64,000 nt of DNA from a bacterium (GCA_019695335.1 JAIBAF010000010.1:1-64000); one strand, 5' to 3'; shown: positions 53,774-62,962, counted from the stretch's first letter. Notes: generated from the letters alone by a model not told the origin. Translations and numbers: made by a program.

Positions 53774-55759
53774 CTAGTCCTCTTCCGGCTTGCCTCTCAA
53801 CGAATCCCAGATCATATATCCGCAGATACCTATGAACATAACCAGTGCAAACAATTCAGCCGAATGCGATTCCGTCCATTCCGGATCAACCCAATTAAAC
53901 CCGAGATAACGAAGAAGTGCGCTGATGACGCCCATCAAAGCGCCGCCGGCAATGAAACCGCTGGCAATCAAAGTTCCGCGTTCACGACGCGCATGATTGA
54001 CCTGTTCATCCTTACTGCGCGTGGAAACAAAATGCGCAATCAAGCCACCAACCAATAGCGGGGCGTTTAATTCCAGCGGAATATACATACCAAGCGCAAA
54101 CGGCAACGCGGGCACCCCGATCATTGTCAGCGATAGTGCCATCATTGCTCCTGCGGCATATAACATCCACGGCGCCGGATTACCCGACATCAAAGGCTGG
54201 ATCACTGCGGCCATCGCATTCGCCTGCGGTGCGACCAACGCATCCTTGCCGACAAATCCGTACGTCTCGTTCAATAGCAGAATTACCCATCCCACGGTCG
54301 CCGATGAAGCCAGCGTTCCGGCAAACTTCCATGTCTGCTGCTTGTAAGGCGATGAACCTAGCCAGTAACCGATTTTTAAATCCGTGATAAATGAACCGGC
54401 GGCAGAAAGAGCCGTGCAAACGACACCGCCGATCAAAAGCGCGGCAACCATCCCGACCTCTCCCGTCAGCCCAACGGAAACTAAAACGATTGATGAAATA
54501 ATCAGTGTCATCAACGTCATACCGGAAACGGGATTCGTGCCGACAATGGCAATTGCATTCGCTGCCACGGTTGTAAACAGGAATGCAATGATCATCACGA
54601 TCAATAAGCCAACCAACGCATGACCAAGATTACTGACCACACCTAGCCAGAAGAAAATAAAAATAGCAATAGCGGTTAATAAAGTCCCTATAGCAACGAT
54701 ACTCATCGACAAATCGCGTTGCGTGCGGGTACGGCCGTCCGCCGATGCCTTGGGATTTACCAGTTCTTTGAATCCAAGTGTAAAAGCCGACCGAATGACT
54801 TTCGAAGAACGAATAATACCGATAATTCCCGCCATCGCGATGCCGCCGATGCCGATATGACGCACATAGTTCCTAAAAATTTCTTCCGCAGTCATATCAT
54901 GAATAAGTTTCGTTGCACTTGCCCCCAGCGTCATGCTCAATCCGTCTCCGATATAAGCCACCACCGGAACGAGCAAATACCATGACACAAACGATCCGGC
55001 GCAGATAATCGCCGAATATTTAAGGCCAATGATATACCCCAATCCCATCACAGCCGCACCAACGTTGATCCGAAAAACCATTTTTGCTTTATCGGCTAAT
55101 TCTGCGCCTAGCGGAAATACGCGCGTCGTGAAAACCTCGCTCCACCATCCGAACGTCGCAATAATGAAATCGTAAGCGCCTCCAATGATACCGCTGATGA
55201 CCAACACCATGGCTTGTTTGCCGCCTTTTTCACCGGCTACGAGAACTTCCGTCGTCGCCGTGGCTTCGGGAAATGGAAACTTGCCGTGCATGTCGGATAC
55301 AAAATATTTTCTAAACGGAATTAAAAATAAAATTCCAAGGCATCCTCCGAGCAACGATGCCAGGAAAACTTTATAGAACTCTGCATATAATTGGAGAATG
55401 TACAACGCCGGAATTGTAAAAATCGCTCCGGCAACAATGGCGCCCGAATTAGCTCCGATTGATTGAATGATGACATTCTCCCCCAGCGCATTTTTACGTT
55501 TGGTCGCGGCGGATAATCCTACGGCAATGATCGCAATCGGAATCGCCGCTTCAAATACTTGCCCGATTTTTAAACCTAAATAGGCTGCCGAAGCGGAAAA
55601 TATAACCGCTAACAATAGCCCCCAGAAAACCGATCTGAAATTTACTTCCGGGTAAACTTGCTCCGGAACCATTATCGGTACATACGACTCGCCTGAATTC
55701 AGTTCACGGTAGGCATTGGAAGGAAGCCCTTTGATCTGTGTTGTCCCTTGCTCGTGCAT
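53774..55759 (-). CDS. OPT-family oligopeptide transporter
   Basis: 661-residue polytopic transporter of the OPT family with about 14-16 hydrophobic segments. GLKIGQVFEAAIPIAI near the N-terminus and the FPEATATTEVLVAGEKGG loop are hallmarks of the bacterial OPT branch, which is thought to import small peptides or metal-chelate complexes by proton symport. The ATG at 55759 is chosen because AAGGAG lies 7 nt upstream; the frame opens 11 codons further. It is convergent with the racemase gene, 17 nt apart, and monocistronic. Confidence 0.92.
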   Translation of the reverse strand: MHEQGTTQIKGLPSNAYRELNSGESYVPIMVPEQVYPEVNFRSVFWGLLLAVIFSASAAYLGLKIGQVFEAAIPIAIIAVGLSAATKRKNALGENVIIQSIGANSGAIVAGAIFTIPALYILQLYAEFYKVFLASLLGGCLGILFLIPFRKYFVSDMHGKFPFPEATATTEVLVAGEKGGKQAMVLVISGIIGGAYDFIIATFGWWSEVFTTRVFPLGAELADKAKMVFRINVGAAVMGLGYIIGLKYSAIICAGSFVSWYLLVPVVAYIGDGLSMTLGASATKLIHDMTAEEIFRNYVRHIGIGGIAMAGIIGIIRSSKVIRSAFTLGFKELVNPKASADGRTRTQRDLSMSIVAIGTLLTAIAIFIFFWLGVVSNLGHALVGLLIVMIIAFLFTTVAANAIAIVGTNPVSGMTLMTLIISSIVLVSVGLTGEVGMVAALLIGGVVCTALSAAGSFITDLKIGYWLGSSPYKQQTWKFAGTLASSATVGWVILLLNETYGFVGKDALVAPQANAMAAVIQPLMSGNPAPWMLYAAGAMMALSLTMIGVPALPFALGMYIPLELNAPLLVGGLIAHFVSTRSKDEQVNHARRERGTLIASGFIAGGALMGVISALLRYLGFNWVDPEWTESHSAELFALVMFIGICGYMIWDSLRGKPEED

Positions 55760-55929
55760 ACGTATCTCCTTTTCCGTCTTGATCCAATACAATTACGGGA
55801 AGATACGCAGGGAACTATATTTACACGCTGATAGAGGTCATGTGGAAATATGACTTGCGGACATGTGAAGCAACAAATTCACAACGGTAAGCTTTCATAA
55901 AATTTGGTTGCAAAATCTTGAAGCAATGC

Positions 55930-56415
55930 TCAAGACTTTTTGCGCGGATCGATAGCTTTTGGTTCGTCAATAACCATGATGTTGTTGATATTCACTTCAA
56001 CGGTATGAATCGTTTCACCGGGTGAATAGAACCATTCCAATATAACCTGTCCTTTGTGCGACAAAACATCTTTGACTACGCCTTTAGTCATCTTATTAGC
56101 CGCACCGTACATCACCACCATGCCGGTTTTAAGTTCGGCCATTTCTGCTGGATGAAACTTAGTGATGACATGTTTTGTCCAAACGCGTTTGCTTTTTTCG
56201 GTAGCGTGGGAATTGTACAGCCATTCGACCTGATATTCGCCTTTAGTCGCTTCGCTTCCGGCAATAATCACTTTGGCCAGTCCGTATTCGGCAGTAAAAA
56301 GATGCGCATCAAAATAACATGCCAATACTTCTTCGGCTTTCTGCGGTTTGATCATTGCTTCTTGCGCATGAATTCCAGACGCCAACATCATTACAAAAAT
56401 CGTTAAGCTTTTCAT
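55930..56415 (-). CDS. Secreted protein of unknown function
   Basis: 161-residue exported protein I do not recognise. The ATG at 56415 is chosen because GGAGG is 4 nt upstream and a clean signal peptide follows (MKSLTIFVMMLASGIHAQ); the frame opens 34 codons earlier. The mature part is beta-rich: GEYQVEWLYNSHATEKSKRVW, then MAELKTGMVVMYG and VILEWFYSPGETIHTVEVN, possibly repeated SH3-like modules. It ends in a basic tail (DPRKKS). A short hairpin with TTTT just past the stop (55915-55935) may end the transcript. It lies downstream of the B12 operon terminator and should be independent. Confidence 0.65.
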   Translation of the reverse strand: MKSLTIFVMMLASGIHAQEAMIKPQKAEEVLACYFDAHLFTAEYGLAKVIIAGSEATKGEYQVEWLYNSHATEKSKRVWTKHVITKFHPAEMAELKTGMVVMYGAANKMTKGVVKDVLSHKGQVILEWFYSPGETIHTVEVNINNIMVIDEPKAIDPRKKS

Positions 56416-56483
56416 ATAACCTCCAAAAAAAGATCCTATCAATGCGACAAATAACCGGAAGGTAATTGAATGACGAGTCCAGA

Positions 56484-56531
56484 AAATAAAAAACGTCACA
56501 GCGTCATGAAAATTCATGATCAGCGTGACGT
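56484..56531 (-). terminator. Terminator of the cobalamin operon
   Basis: On the minus strand, an outer 7-bp stem (ACGTCAC, plus 56531-56525 with 56499-56493) and an inner perfect TCATGAA/TTCATGA stem form a long hairpin followed by a T-rich tract (plus 56493-56484). It lies 31 nt past the stop of the BFD-like gene. Confidence 0.85.
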
Positions 56532-56561
56532 ATCTGGCAACAAAATGATTCTAAAATACGA

Positions 56562-56756
56562 TTACATCTCGATGATATCAAAATGGGTTTCACCGGTGGC
56601 GATCATTTTTTCAACATATGGGAGGCAAAGGCGGCAATTCACTCCGAATTTGATGCGGGTCTGCAATTCACCGACAGTCTTGCAATGAAAACGATCGACG
56701 ACTTTCTTCATTTCTTCAAAAGTGAGGTTTTCGCATACGCATCGGTTAACTTTCAT
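56562..56756 (-). CDS. BFD-like [2Fe-2S] protein at the end of the B12 operon
   Basis: 64-residue bacterioferritin-associated-ferredoxin-like (BFD) domain. Four cysteines are placed as C-x-C (Cys6, Cys8) and C-x2-C (Cys41, Cys44), as in BFD [2Fe-2S] domains; Cys25 is extra. The ATG at 56756 overlaps the adenosyltransferase stop (TAATG) with AGGA just upstream, so translation is coupled. It is the last gene of the cobalamin operon. A role in supplying electrons to reduce cobalamin before adenosylation is inferred from position; a bacterioferritin partner is not nearby. Confidence 0.8.
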   Translation of the reverse strand: MKVNRCVCENLTFEEMKKVVDRFHCKTVGELQTRIKFGVNCRLCLPYVEKMIATGETHFDIIEM

Positions 56757-57301
56757 TAATCCTTGCTCCACTTAACCTCGTCTTTTCCTGCAAATTTATT
56801 CGCCCACCGGGCAAGCACAAAAAGTAAATCGGAAAGACGATTCAGATACGTCACAACCATCGGCCCGATATTTTCTTCTTTGGATAGACTGACGGTGAGG
56901 CGCTCTGCGCGCCGGCAAACATTGCGCGCCAAATGCAGGTACGCTGAGGTGGTAGTTCCACCCGGAAAGATAAAACTGGTCAGTTCCGGCAATTGCGCAT
57001 CGATGGTATCAATAGACTGCTCCAATTTTTCAACATGAACGGCTTGCATGCGCGGAATGTAACTATTTTGATTATCGTATGGCGTTGCCAGATCGGCGCC
57101 AAGATTAAACAAATCGTTCTGAATCTGAAGTAATATCACGTCGAGCTCTTTTGGCAATTTTACGCTTCGCGCAATTCCAATAACGGAATTGAGTTCATCG
57201 ACGGTGCCGTACGACTCGATACGCAAAGCATCTTTTGAAACTCTTCCACCGCCGAAAAGTCCTGTCGTACCGTCATCCCCTGTTTTAGTATAGATTTTCA
57301 C
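56756..57301 (-). CDS. pduO: Cob(I)alamin adenosyltransferase, PduO type
   Basis: 181-residue PduO-type adenosyltransferase that attaches the adenosyl group of ATP to cob(I)alamin. The N-terminal ATP-binding motif VKIYTKTGDDGTTGLFGGG, then SYGTVDELNSVIG, the CRRAERLTVSL helix and the C-terminal RLSDLLFVLARWAN are all family signatures. The GTG at 57301 is chosen because it gives the usual N-terminus and follows AGGAG; the frame opens seven codons earlier inside the upstream propeller gene. It is trimeric and cytoplasmic in known relatives. It follows the second BtuG-like gene by 7 nt. Confidence 0.95.
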   Translation of the reverse strand: MKIYTKTGDDGTTGLFGGGRVSKDALRIESYGTVDELNSVIGIARSVKLPKELDVILLQIQNDLFNLGADLATPYDNQNSYIPRMQAVHVEKLEQSIDTIDAQLPELTSFIFPGGTTTSAYLHLARNVCRRAERLTVSLSKEENIGPMVVTYLNRLSDLLFVLARWANKFAGKDEVKWSKD

Positions 57302-57308
57302 GTTGCTC

Positions 57309-58316
57309 CTAATCTGCTCCAACGATCATGGATGGCGCTACGCCAACCGGATATTGTTTTTTGAAATTGAATTGTGAATCGAAGCGATATAAAAATCCGT
57401 TGGAAACAAAATCCAAACCGTCGGTCGCCATCAATTCGCCATTGACAAATGCCAAGGCATAAAACGTCAAACTATTACTGATGGATTTGACCGCAACATT
57501 GAGATTCAAATTATAAATACGTAAAGAATTGCTTCCGGAAATATATGCCAGCAATGAATCTTGAAGAGCAAGTTTTACCGGCCTTACGTTTTGAAATTCT
57601 TCAAGCTTTTCGGCCATGGTTTCGGAATTAGCATCAATCACAGCAATAAAACCAACTTCGCTGCTCAAACCGGAGCATGCAACATAAACCCGGTTTCTCG
57701 AAAGATCGGCTGCGATGGCAACGGGGTTTTTTCCGACAATGATCGTGTCAGCCTGCTCTGTAGAAAGATTGATCACCGATATGACCGAGTCATTACGATT
57801 TGGGGAATTTGAAATAAAAGCTTTGTTGCCTATTAAAGTAATTTCATCCGGACGGTGACGCAATTTGATCGTCGACTCCACCGCATGGGTCGCATAATCG
57901 ATTTTTATAACGGCGCTGTCTTCATAAGACGTGACGTATAATTTGCCATTGGTATATACAAGATTTCTCGGCGTTTTAATATCATCAATCGTAGCAACAC
58001 TCTCAAAAGTACGCGTATTGATGATGTCGATTTTGTCCGAAAATGTAACGGCAATAAATCCAAGCGAATCGACCACCAGTATACTGTGAGCCATATCGCC
58101 TAATTTATTGCCGTTAGCTTTTTTATAAACATTCGTAAAAGTCGTGTCGTACGTCGCTGTGTCAAGAATGCTCAGTGTAGAATTGCCAGCGCCGTAATTA
58201 CCTTCACATACGATAAAAACGGAATGTTCGCCTGTTGGTAAAAAATCATCGCCGCCGCCGGAAGCGCCGCAACCGGCTATCGCCATGCATCCCAGTATAA
58301 CGAACACAAACCGCAA
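57309..58316 (-). CDS. BtuG-like surface beta-propeller lipoprotein (second copy)
   Basis: 335-residue lipoprotein with lipobox IAGC (Cys16) and an acidic Gly-rich tether (GASGGGDD). The rest consists of YncE/DUF5074-type repeats such as SVISVINLSTEQADTIIVG and RVYVACSG, which form a seven-bladed beta-propeller. In gut Bacteroides, BtuG proteins of this architecture bind B12 very tightly at the cell surface and deliver it to BtuB. Membership in the riboswitch operon supports the same role here. It differs clearly in sequence from the first copy. It lies 11 nt after the DUF6580-like gene. Confidence 0.82.
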   Translation of the reverse strand: MRFVFVILGCMAIAGCGASGGGDDFLPTGEHSVFIVCEGNYGAGNSTLSILDTATYDTTFTNVYKKANGNKLGDMAHSILVVDSLGFIAVTFSDKIDIINTRTFESVATIDDIKTPRNLVYTNGKLYVTSYEDSAVIKIDYATHAVESTIKLRHRPDEITLIGNKAFISNSPNRNDSVISVINLSTEQADTIIVGKNPVAIAADLSRNRVYVACSGLSSEVGFIAVIDANSETMAEKLEEFQNVRPVKLALQDSLLAYISGSNSLRIYNLNLNVAVKSISNSLTFYALAFVNGELMATDGLDFVSNGFLYRFDSQFNFKKQYPVGVAPSMIVGAD

Positions 58317-58327
58317 ATAAACTCCTG

Positions 58328-58882
58328 TTATTTCGGATTAACGACTACCGGTTTAAGACGAGCCGTAATCGCATGGCTAAGCAATTCATAGATTGCAATG
58401 AATACGGAAATAAACAGCAGGTCCCCGCCGAGTGAATTTCTGAAAAACGGAATGGCCATGATGTAACACTGAATCAGACCGGCCATGTCTTTCGTATATG
58501 TATCATAGGCAAGCCACGTAGCAAAATTAGTCCATATAAAAAAGATCACAGCTGATGCGATTGTTCCGCCTAATGTACGAACGATAAACTTTGTCCTGTG
58601 AGCGCGTTCGTTTTTAATCCACGCACCGATCAAAGCACTAAGCGCAATACATGCGTAAATGACCGGCGTAACCATCCAATCAAAACCGAGGATTGAATCA
58701 GCCACGATCATGGACAGCAGCGGAAGAGCAATGGCATATTTTTTATTCAGGTAAATTCCACCGAAAATCGCCGTTGCACATACCGGGGTGAAATTCCACG
58801 GATGAGGTAACAACCGGTAAAATGCAATTAATAATACTACTACCACAGTCGGAATATAGGCGAGCCACTTTTCGGTACGCAT
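58328..58882 (-). CDS. DUF6580-like small membrane protein of the B12 operon
   Basis: 184-residue integral membrane protein with about five hydrophobic segments. The N-terminal LLPHPWNFTPVCATAIFGGIYL and the following ADSILGFDWMVTPVIYAC are the recognisable features of DUF6580 proteins, which resemble ECF-type S components in size and layout. The ATG at 58882 is chosen because GGAGGAAA lies 5 nt upstream; the frame starts at a TTG 4 codons earlier. Such genes are often found in cobalamin-riboswitch operons. With no BtuCD here, it is a candidate for the inner-membrane step of B12 or corrinoid uptake; this is inference. Confidence 0.72.
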   Translation of the reverse strand: MRTEKWLAYIPTVVVVLLIAFYRLLPHPWNFTPVCATAIFGGIYLNKKYAIALPLLSMIVADSILGFDWMVTPVIYACIALSALIGAWIKNERAHRTKFIVRTLGGTIASAVIFFIWTNFATWLAYDTYTKDMAGLIQCYIMAIPFFRNSLGGDLLFISVFIAIYELLSHAITARLKPVVVNPK

Positions 58883-58899
58883 GGTTTCCTCCAAGAGTT

Positions 58900-59829
58900 T
58901 TAATGTATATGAATGACTTCTTTTTCAAGATATCGATAATGATGCCTGCTTTGAGGCTGCAAAATATAAGACAAGATTTCTACACTGTCAACAATTCTCG
59001 GGCCGGACCGATTGAAGAAATAATGACCGTCCGCAACATACACTCGACCCGTTTTCACTGCTTTGAGCGAAAGCCACCAGTCGTTTCCTGTCAATGCCTG
59101 CAATTCTCGTAACGAATTTTCGACGGTAAACCCGCACGGAGCGATCACCAGAACGTCCGGATCGGCATCGATCAGAAAATTCATATCGATGAATTCAGAA
59201 TGATGTCCTGCTTTTCCGCCTACCGGTATACCTCCTGCCATATCAATCATTTCAGGAATCCAGTTTCCACCAATCATCAACGGATCGATCCATTCGACAA
59301 ATGCAACCGTCGGCTTCGTCGTTTTTCCAGCGAATTGCCGAACTGTGTTCAGTCGAACGTCAATATCCTCGAGAATCTTTTCCGCACGACTTTCTACGCT
59401 TAATGCAATACCGAGCTTCTTAATTTCTTCAAAAATATCTCCCAGCGTCATCGGATTCAGTGTGAAAATCCTAATGTCCGATCGCTTCAACTCCTGCACG
59501 GCTTGCACAACATCGTTGAACGAAACGGCACATACCTCGCATTGCTTTTGGGTAATGATCATGTTCGGCTCGAGCTGTTTTAATTGCTCAGTGCAAATAC
59601 GATATACGCTGCCGGATCGGCGAACGGTCTCACGCACTTGCCGGTCAATATCGCCGCTGGATGCATCTGAATCGATTTTGGATTCCGTAACCACAGGTAA
59701 TTTTTTCACGTCTACCGGAAAATCACAGCCATGTGAAACGGCAACCAAATTATCTCGCAACCCCAATGCGCAAACCATCTCCGTCGCGCAAGACAAAAGT
59801 GAGGCTATTTTTAAATTGGATGATATCAA
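58900..59829 (-). CDS. btuF: BtuF-like cobalamin-binding protein without signal peptide
   Basis: 309-residue protein of the BtuF/FhuD substrate-binding fold (Peripla_BP_2). The N-terminus reads KIASLLSCATEMVCALGL and VAVSHGCDFP, and the two lobes are joined by a long helix (about 105-130). EWIDPLMIGGNWIPEMIDMAGG is the second-lobe signature. No signal peptide is present, so it should be cytoplasmic or unusually exported. It starts at TTG in a TTGA overlap with the first BtuG-like gene. Cytoplasmic BtuF-like proteins are common but poorly understood; corrinoid handling is the likely role. Confidence 0.85.
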   Translation of the reverse strand: MISSNLKIASLLSCATEMVCALGLRDNLVAVSHGCDFPVDVKKLPVVTESKIDSDASSGDIDRQVRETVRRSGSVYRICTEQLKQLEPNMIITQKQCEVCAVSFNDVVQAVQELKRSDIRIFTLNPMTLGDIFEEIKKLGIALSVESRAEKILEDIDVRLNTVRQFAGKTTKPTVAFVEWIDPLMIGGNWIPEMIDMAGGIPVGGKAGHHSEFIDMNFLIDADPDVLVIAPCGFTVENSLRELQALTGNDWWLSLKAVKTGRVYVADGHYFFNRSGPRIVDSVEILSYILQPQSRHHYRYLEKEVIHIH

Positions 59830-60872
59830 TTTTCTTCATTCCTGAAAATAATCGCCGTAGGAAATTCTCCAACATCTTTTTCATTGATCTTTTCAAAAGC
59901 CGAATTAAATATCAAAAATTTTCCAAGCAGTGCCGGCGTCGTTGCGTACACGTTACGATCGTCATCGTCTTCATTGACTGCGACCTGATAATAATTTCCG
60001 TCAATCGTATCGGTCAGTGACAGCGTAGAAGGATCGAAAACCTGGATTAAACCGGTATAGCCGCTGATAAAAAATCCGTGATCGTCATTCAATGCGATCC
60101 GGGACGGGTACAGTGTATCCGTTGCGGCTCCGCGCGTAATTGTGACGAGCGAATCAAGCAATTGGTTGTTCGATCCATTGATTACAAAAATTCCGCCTGG
60201 GACTTTTAGATCACCATATTCATTGCCGTTGCATGCTACATATATTTTATTCCCTGATCGCGCGAATCTCATCGGCCCGTATCCGACACGAATATTTTGC
60301 AGCACTTGGTTGGTTGTTGTGTTAATCACGGAAACCGTGTTGTCGTATCCAAAACCGGAATTGGCCACATACGCACGATCATTGATGACGACAATTGCTT
60401 CCGGAAACGATCCGACTATGATAGAATCTGTAATAGTCAAATTGGTAAAATCCAAAATTTTCACATTACCATCCCAACTTGAAATGTAGGCCCTGTTGCC
60501 GGAAACTTCTTTGATGAAGCGAGGCTGGGCCGTCGGTATATCTTTGATTTTGATAAATGAATTTAAACTTACAATGCGGATGAGATTTGAATTATTGGCA
60601 ATTATAATGGCCAGCGTATCTTTGATCAGCATATCCTGCAACACATCGCCGCCGGTAACGCCATTGGCATTAAGAAATAAATTATTGGTTACGGCTTGTC
60701 CGGCAATATCGTAATACGAAACGTCGCCTGTATTATTATTAAAATTGCCTTCGTTGACAATAAAAATTCCAAGCGTTGTAATATTGTTCGGGCCATGATT
60801 GCCGGTATTTTCGGAACAAGATACAAACAATACGGATACAACTATCCCTATAAGCACCTTTAACGATTTCAT
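59826..60872 (-). CDS. BtuG-like surface beta-propeller lipoprotein (first copy)
   Basis: 348-residue lipoprotein with lipobox FVSC (Cys19) followed by SENTGN. The mature part has YncE/DUF5074-type propeller repeats (VSVINTTTNQVLQNIRVG, IQVFDPSTLSLTDTIDG). It sits directly after btuB in the riboswitch operon, the classical place of BtuG. The N-terminal FIVNEGNFNNNTGDVSYYD resembles the equivalent region of the second copy (IVCEGNYGAGNSTLSILD), so the two are paralogues. Surface capture of cobalamin and hand-over to BtuB is the likely role. The 105-nt gap to btuB has a GC-rich hairpin without T-tract. Confidence 0.85.
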   Translation of the reverse strand: MKSLKVLIGIVVSVLFVSCSENTGNHGPNNITTLGIFIVNEGNFNNNTGDVSYYDIAGQAVTNNLFLNANGVTGGDVLQDMLIKDTLAIIIANNSNLIRIVSLNSFIKIKDIPTAQPRFIKEVSGNRAYISSWDGNVKILDFTNLTITDSIIVGSFPEAIVVINDRAYVANSGFGYDNTVSVINTTTNQVLQNIRVGYGPMRFARSGNKIYVACNGNEYGDLKVPGGIFVINGSNNQLLDSLVTITRGAATDTLYPSRIALNDDHGFFISGYTGLIQVFDPSTLSLTDTIDGNYYQVAVNEDDDDRNVYATTPALLGKFLIFNSAFEKINEKDVGEFPTAIIFRNEEN

Positions 60873-60977
60873 GCTTTCTCCTGTGTGTTATTATTATAAA
60901 TTAACGTTCGATGCTGCCCCGTTTGATGGCACCCGGGCACGCACCGAAGGGTGCTGCTTATTTATTTTTCGATTCAA

Positions 60978-62924
60978 TCAATAAGTTACCGCGACTGAAA
61001 AAAGAAATTCACGCGAAACCGTTGGAAATAAACTCACCGGCTCAAAATACGCATCGAAAACATTTTTCACATCCATCCGCAACGTCGTTTTAATTCGTTT
61101 TATCCTGAACGAATATCCTACGCCTGCATCGGTAATCCAATAAGGCTTCAGAACCAACGTGTTTTGTAAATTGGCAAAACGTTCACTCACATAACGAGTC
61201 GTCGCCGTCGTCGTCCATTGCCTGAATGACAAGGAATGACTCATTTTAAAACTGTATAACGGTTGATACCGCGCTCTGTAGTCTTGATCCGGTTCGCTCT
61301 GATCGATTGCACGGTTTTTGGTGTAATTGAACTCGCTTTTCCAGAAGTTTTGAAAAGCATAAGCGGCTATAATTTCATAACCTTGAGATAACGTCTTGGC
61401 CTGATTAATTGGCGTAACCGGATTGGACACGAGCCACACGATCTGATCGCGCGTACGGATTCTGAAAACATTAAAATCCAACTGCAATGATCCTATGTCG
61501 CTTTCGGCTCCGTACGTAATACCGGCATCGATGGAGACCGACCGTTCCGGCTTGATCGAAGCATTCCCGATCGCGCCGTCACCCCGCCAAAAACGTTCAT
61601 TAAAAGTCGGCGCGCGAAAATTCTTTCCCGCCGAAGCTCGAATTGCATAATATCTTTTCCCATCACGTTTCAGGCCATTCACGCCGATTTTCGGGCTCCA
61701 GGCTGTACCGTAGAGAGAATAATGATCCACGCGGATCGATGGAAATATTAAAATTTGATCCAGCCATTTCATCCCGGGATTCCAACGTACCTCATCACCT
61801 GCGAATGCGCCCTGATGATTGACATCCGGCGTTTCAAATCCCGACGTATTGGTTACTGAGCCCGATCGTTCTTCTGAAAAACCTTTAGCCCCCGAAAACG
61901 TTCCTACCAAACCGCCGGTAAATTTGTGAGCGGCATTGAATTGAAATTCCTGGATCAATTCGCCACTCCATGTGTAAGTTTTTGTATAGCTATTCAACAC
62001 AGGTTCAACATTGGAATAATTGAGCCGCGTGAAAAAATAAGAAGCCGATCCGCGAATCAACCACTGGTCAGTGGCCTGGTAGGAGGCTTGCGGATTGATT
62101 GAAATCTGACGGTCCCCCTGCGTCTCACCGGATAATGCCGAAGTATTATTAAAAATGGTCGAAGGAAATTCAATATCGCGCCACAGCCAGTGATGGTTTA
62201 GGACAATATCCCATTTGGGTGTCAGCCGGCGTACGCTCATCCACCACGCATGACTGTTCGTCGATGAATTGACCCGGTATACTTTTTTATCGCTGATAGG
62301 ATCGTTAACTTTGTAACTGCTGTCAGGTTGATATTCGCGGCGATAGATCAACGAAGTATTCCAACCGGCAAGTGGAAACCGTAAACTCATTCGCCAAGTA
62401 CGTTGATCAAAGGTAGAAATTGCGGCTTCGGATTGAGCTGAAAAATTCTGCGCAGTCTTTGAACCTTTGGTGATGATATTGATCACTCCACCGACGGCAT
62501 CAGCGCCATACAAAGCCGACGCGCCGCCACGATACACTTCGATACGCTCGACGTCTTCAAGATTGATCAGGCTCAAATCCGCAAGACCATACGCGGGATT
62601 GTTGAGTTTAACACCGTCGCGCAAGACCAGCACCTGTTCACCCGTCGAACCGCGCATGGATAAGAGTTTGACGCTGCTGATTCCGCCATAGTCTTTGAAT
62701 TCGATCCCCGCAACCGATTTCAGCGCGTCCTGCAACATTTGAACGTGCGCCTGCTCCAGTGTTTCGCGGGTGATCACCTGCATGGAATTTGGCGCTTCAA
62801 GCGCATATATTTTCGAACGTGTTGCCGTGATCACCGTTTCGTCAAACCGGTATGTCTTTAATGAATCCTGCGCCGCCAACGGCCACACGCTCAACAACCA
62901 TGGTATATAAAAAAAATATCGCAT
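60978..62924 (-). CDS. btuB: TonB-dependent vitamin B12 receptor BtuB
   Basis: 648-residue outer-membrane TonB-dependent transporter. A signal peptide (about 1-18, ending PLAAQ) is followed by a TonB-box-like segment (DETVITATRS), the plug domain (about 35-145, SMRGSTGEQVLVLRDGVKLN and GGASALYGADAVGGVINI) and a 22-strand-type barrel ending in a terminal aromatic (SVAVTY). Length and plug sequence fit BtuB. The ATG at 62924 is chosen; the frame begins at a TTG inside the preceding T-tract. A cobalamin riboswitch with terminator lies directly upstream, which confirms the substrate. Confidence 0.95.
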   Translation of the reverse strand: MRYFFYIPWLLSVWPLAAQDSLKTYRFDETVITATRSKIYALEAPNSMQVITRETLEQAHVQMLQDALKSVAGIEFKDYGGISSVKLLSMRGSTGEQVLVLRDGVKLNNPAYGLADLSLINLEDVERIEVYRGGASALYGADAVGGVINIITKGSKTAQNFSAQSEAAISTFDQRTWRMSLRFPLAGWNTSLIYRREYQPDSSYKVNDPISDKKVYRVNSSTNSHAWWMSVRRLTPKWDIVLNHHWLWRDIEFPSTIFNNTSALSGETQGDRQISINPQASYQATDQWLIRGSASYFFTRLNYSNVEPVLNSYTKTYTWSGELIQEFQFNAAHKFTGGLVGTFSGAKGFSEERSGSVTNTSGFETPDVNHQGAFAGDEVRWNPGMKWLDQILIFPSIRVDHYSLYGTAWSPKIGVNGLKRDGKRYYAIRASAGKNFRAPTFNERFWRGDGAIGNASIKPERSVSIDAGITYGAESDIGSLQLDFNVFRIRTRDQIVWLVSNPVTPINQAKTLSQGYEIIAAYAFQNFWKSEFNYTKNRAIDQSEPDQDYRARYQPLYSFKMSHSLSFRQWTTTATTRYVSERFANLQNTLVLKPYWITDAGVGYSFRIKRIKTTLRMDVKNVFDAYFEPVSLFPTVSREFLFSVAVTY

Positions 62925-62928
62925 AGGC

Positions 62929-62962
62929 AAAAAAAATCCTCACTCCGAATGGAATGAGGATT
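62929..62962 (-). terminator. Riboswitch-controlled terminator before btuB
   Basis: On the minus strand a 12-bp stem with one G-U pair (plus 62962-62951 with 62946-62935) and a 4-nt loop runs into a T8 tract (62936-62929). The 3' arm carries GGAGTGAGGA, the only Shine-Dalgarno-like sequence before the btuB ATG at 62924, so the hairpin can block both transcription and translation. A smaller AT hairpin (62978-62994) precedes it and may belong to the antiterminator. Confidence 0.85.

Noticed and set aside
60930-60960. GC-rich hairpin between btuB and the first BtuG-like gene as terminator
   Set aside because: No T-tract follows on either strand, and the downstream genes clearly belong to the same riboswitch-controlled unit.
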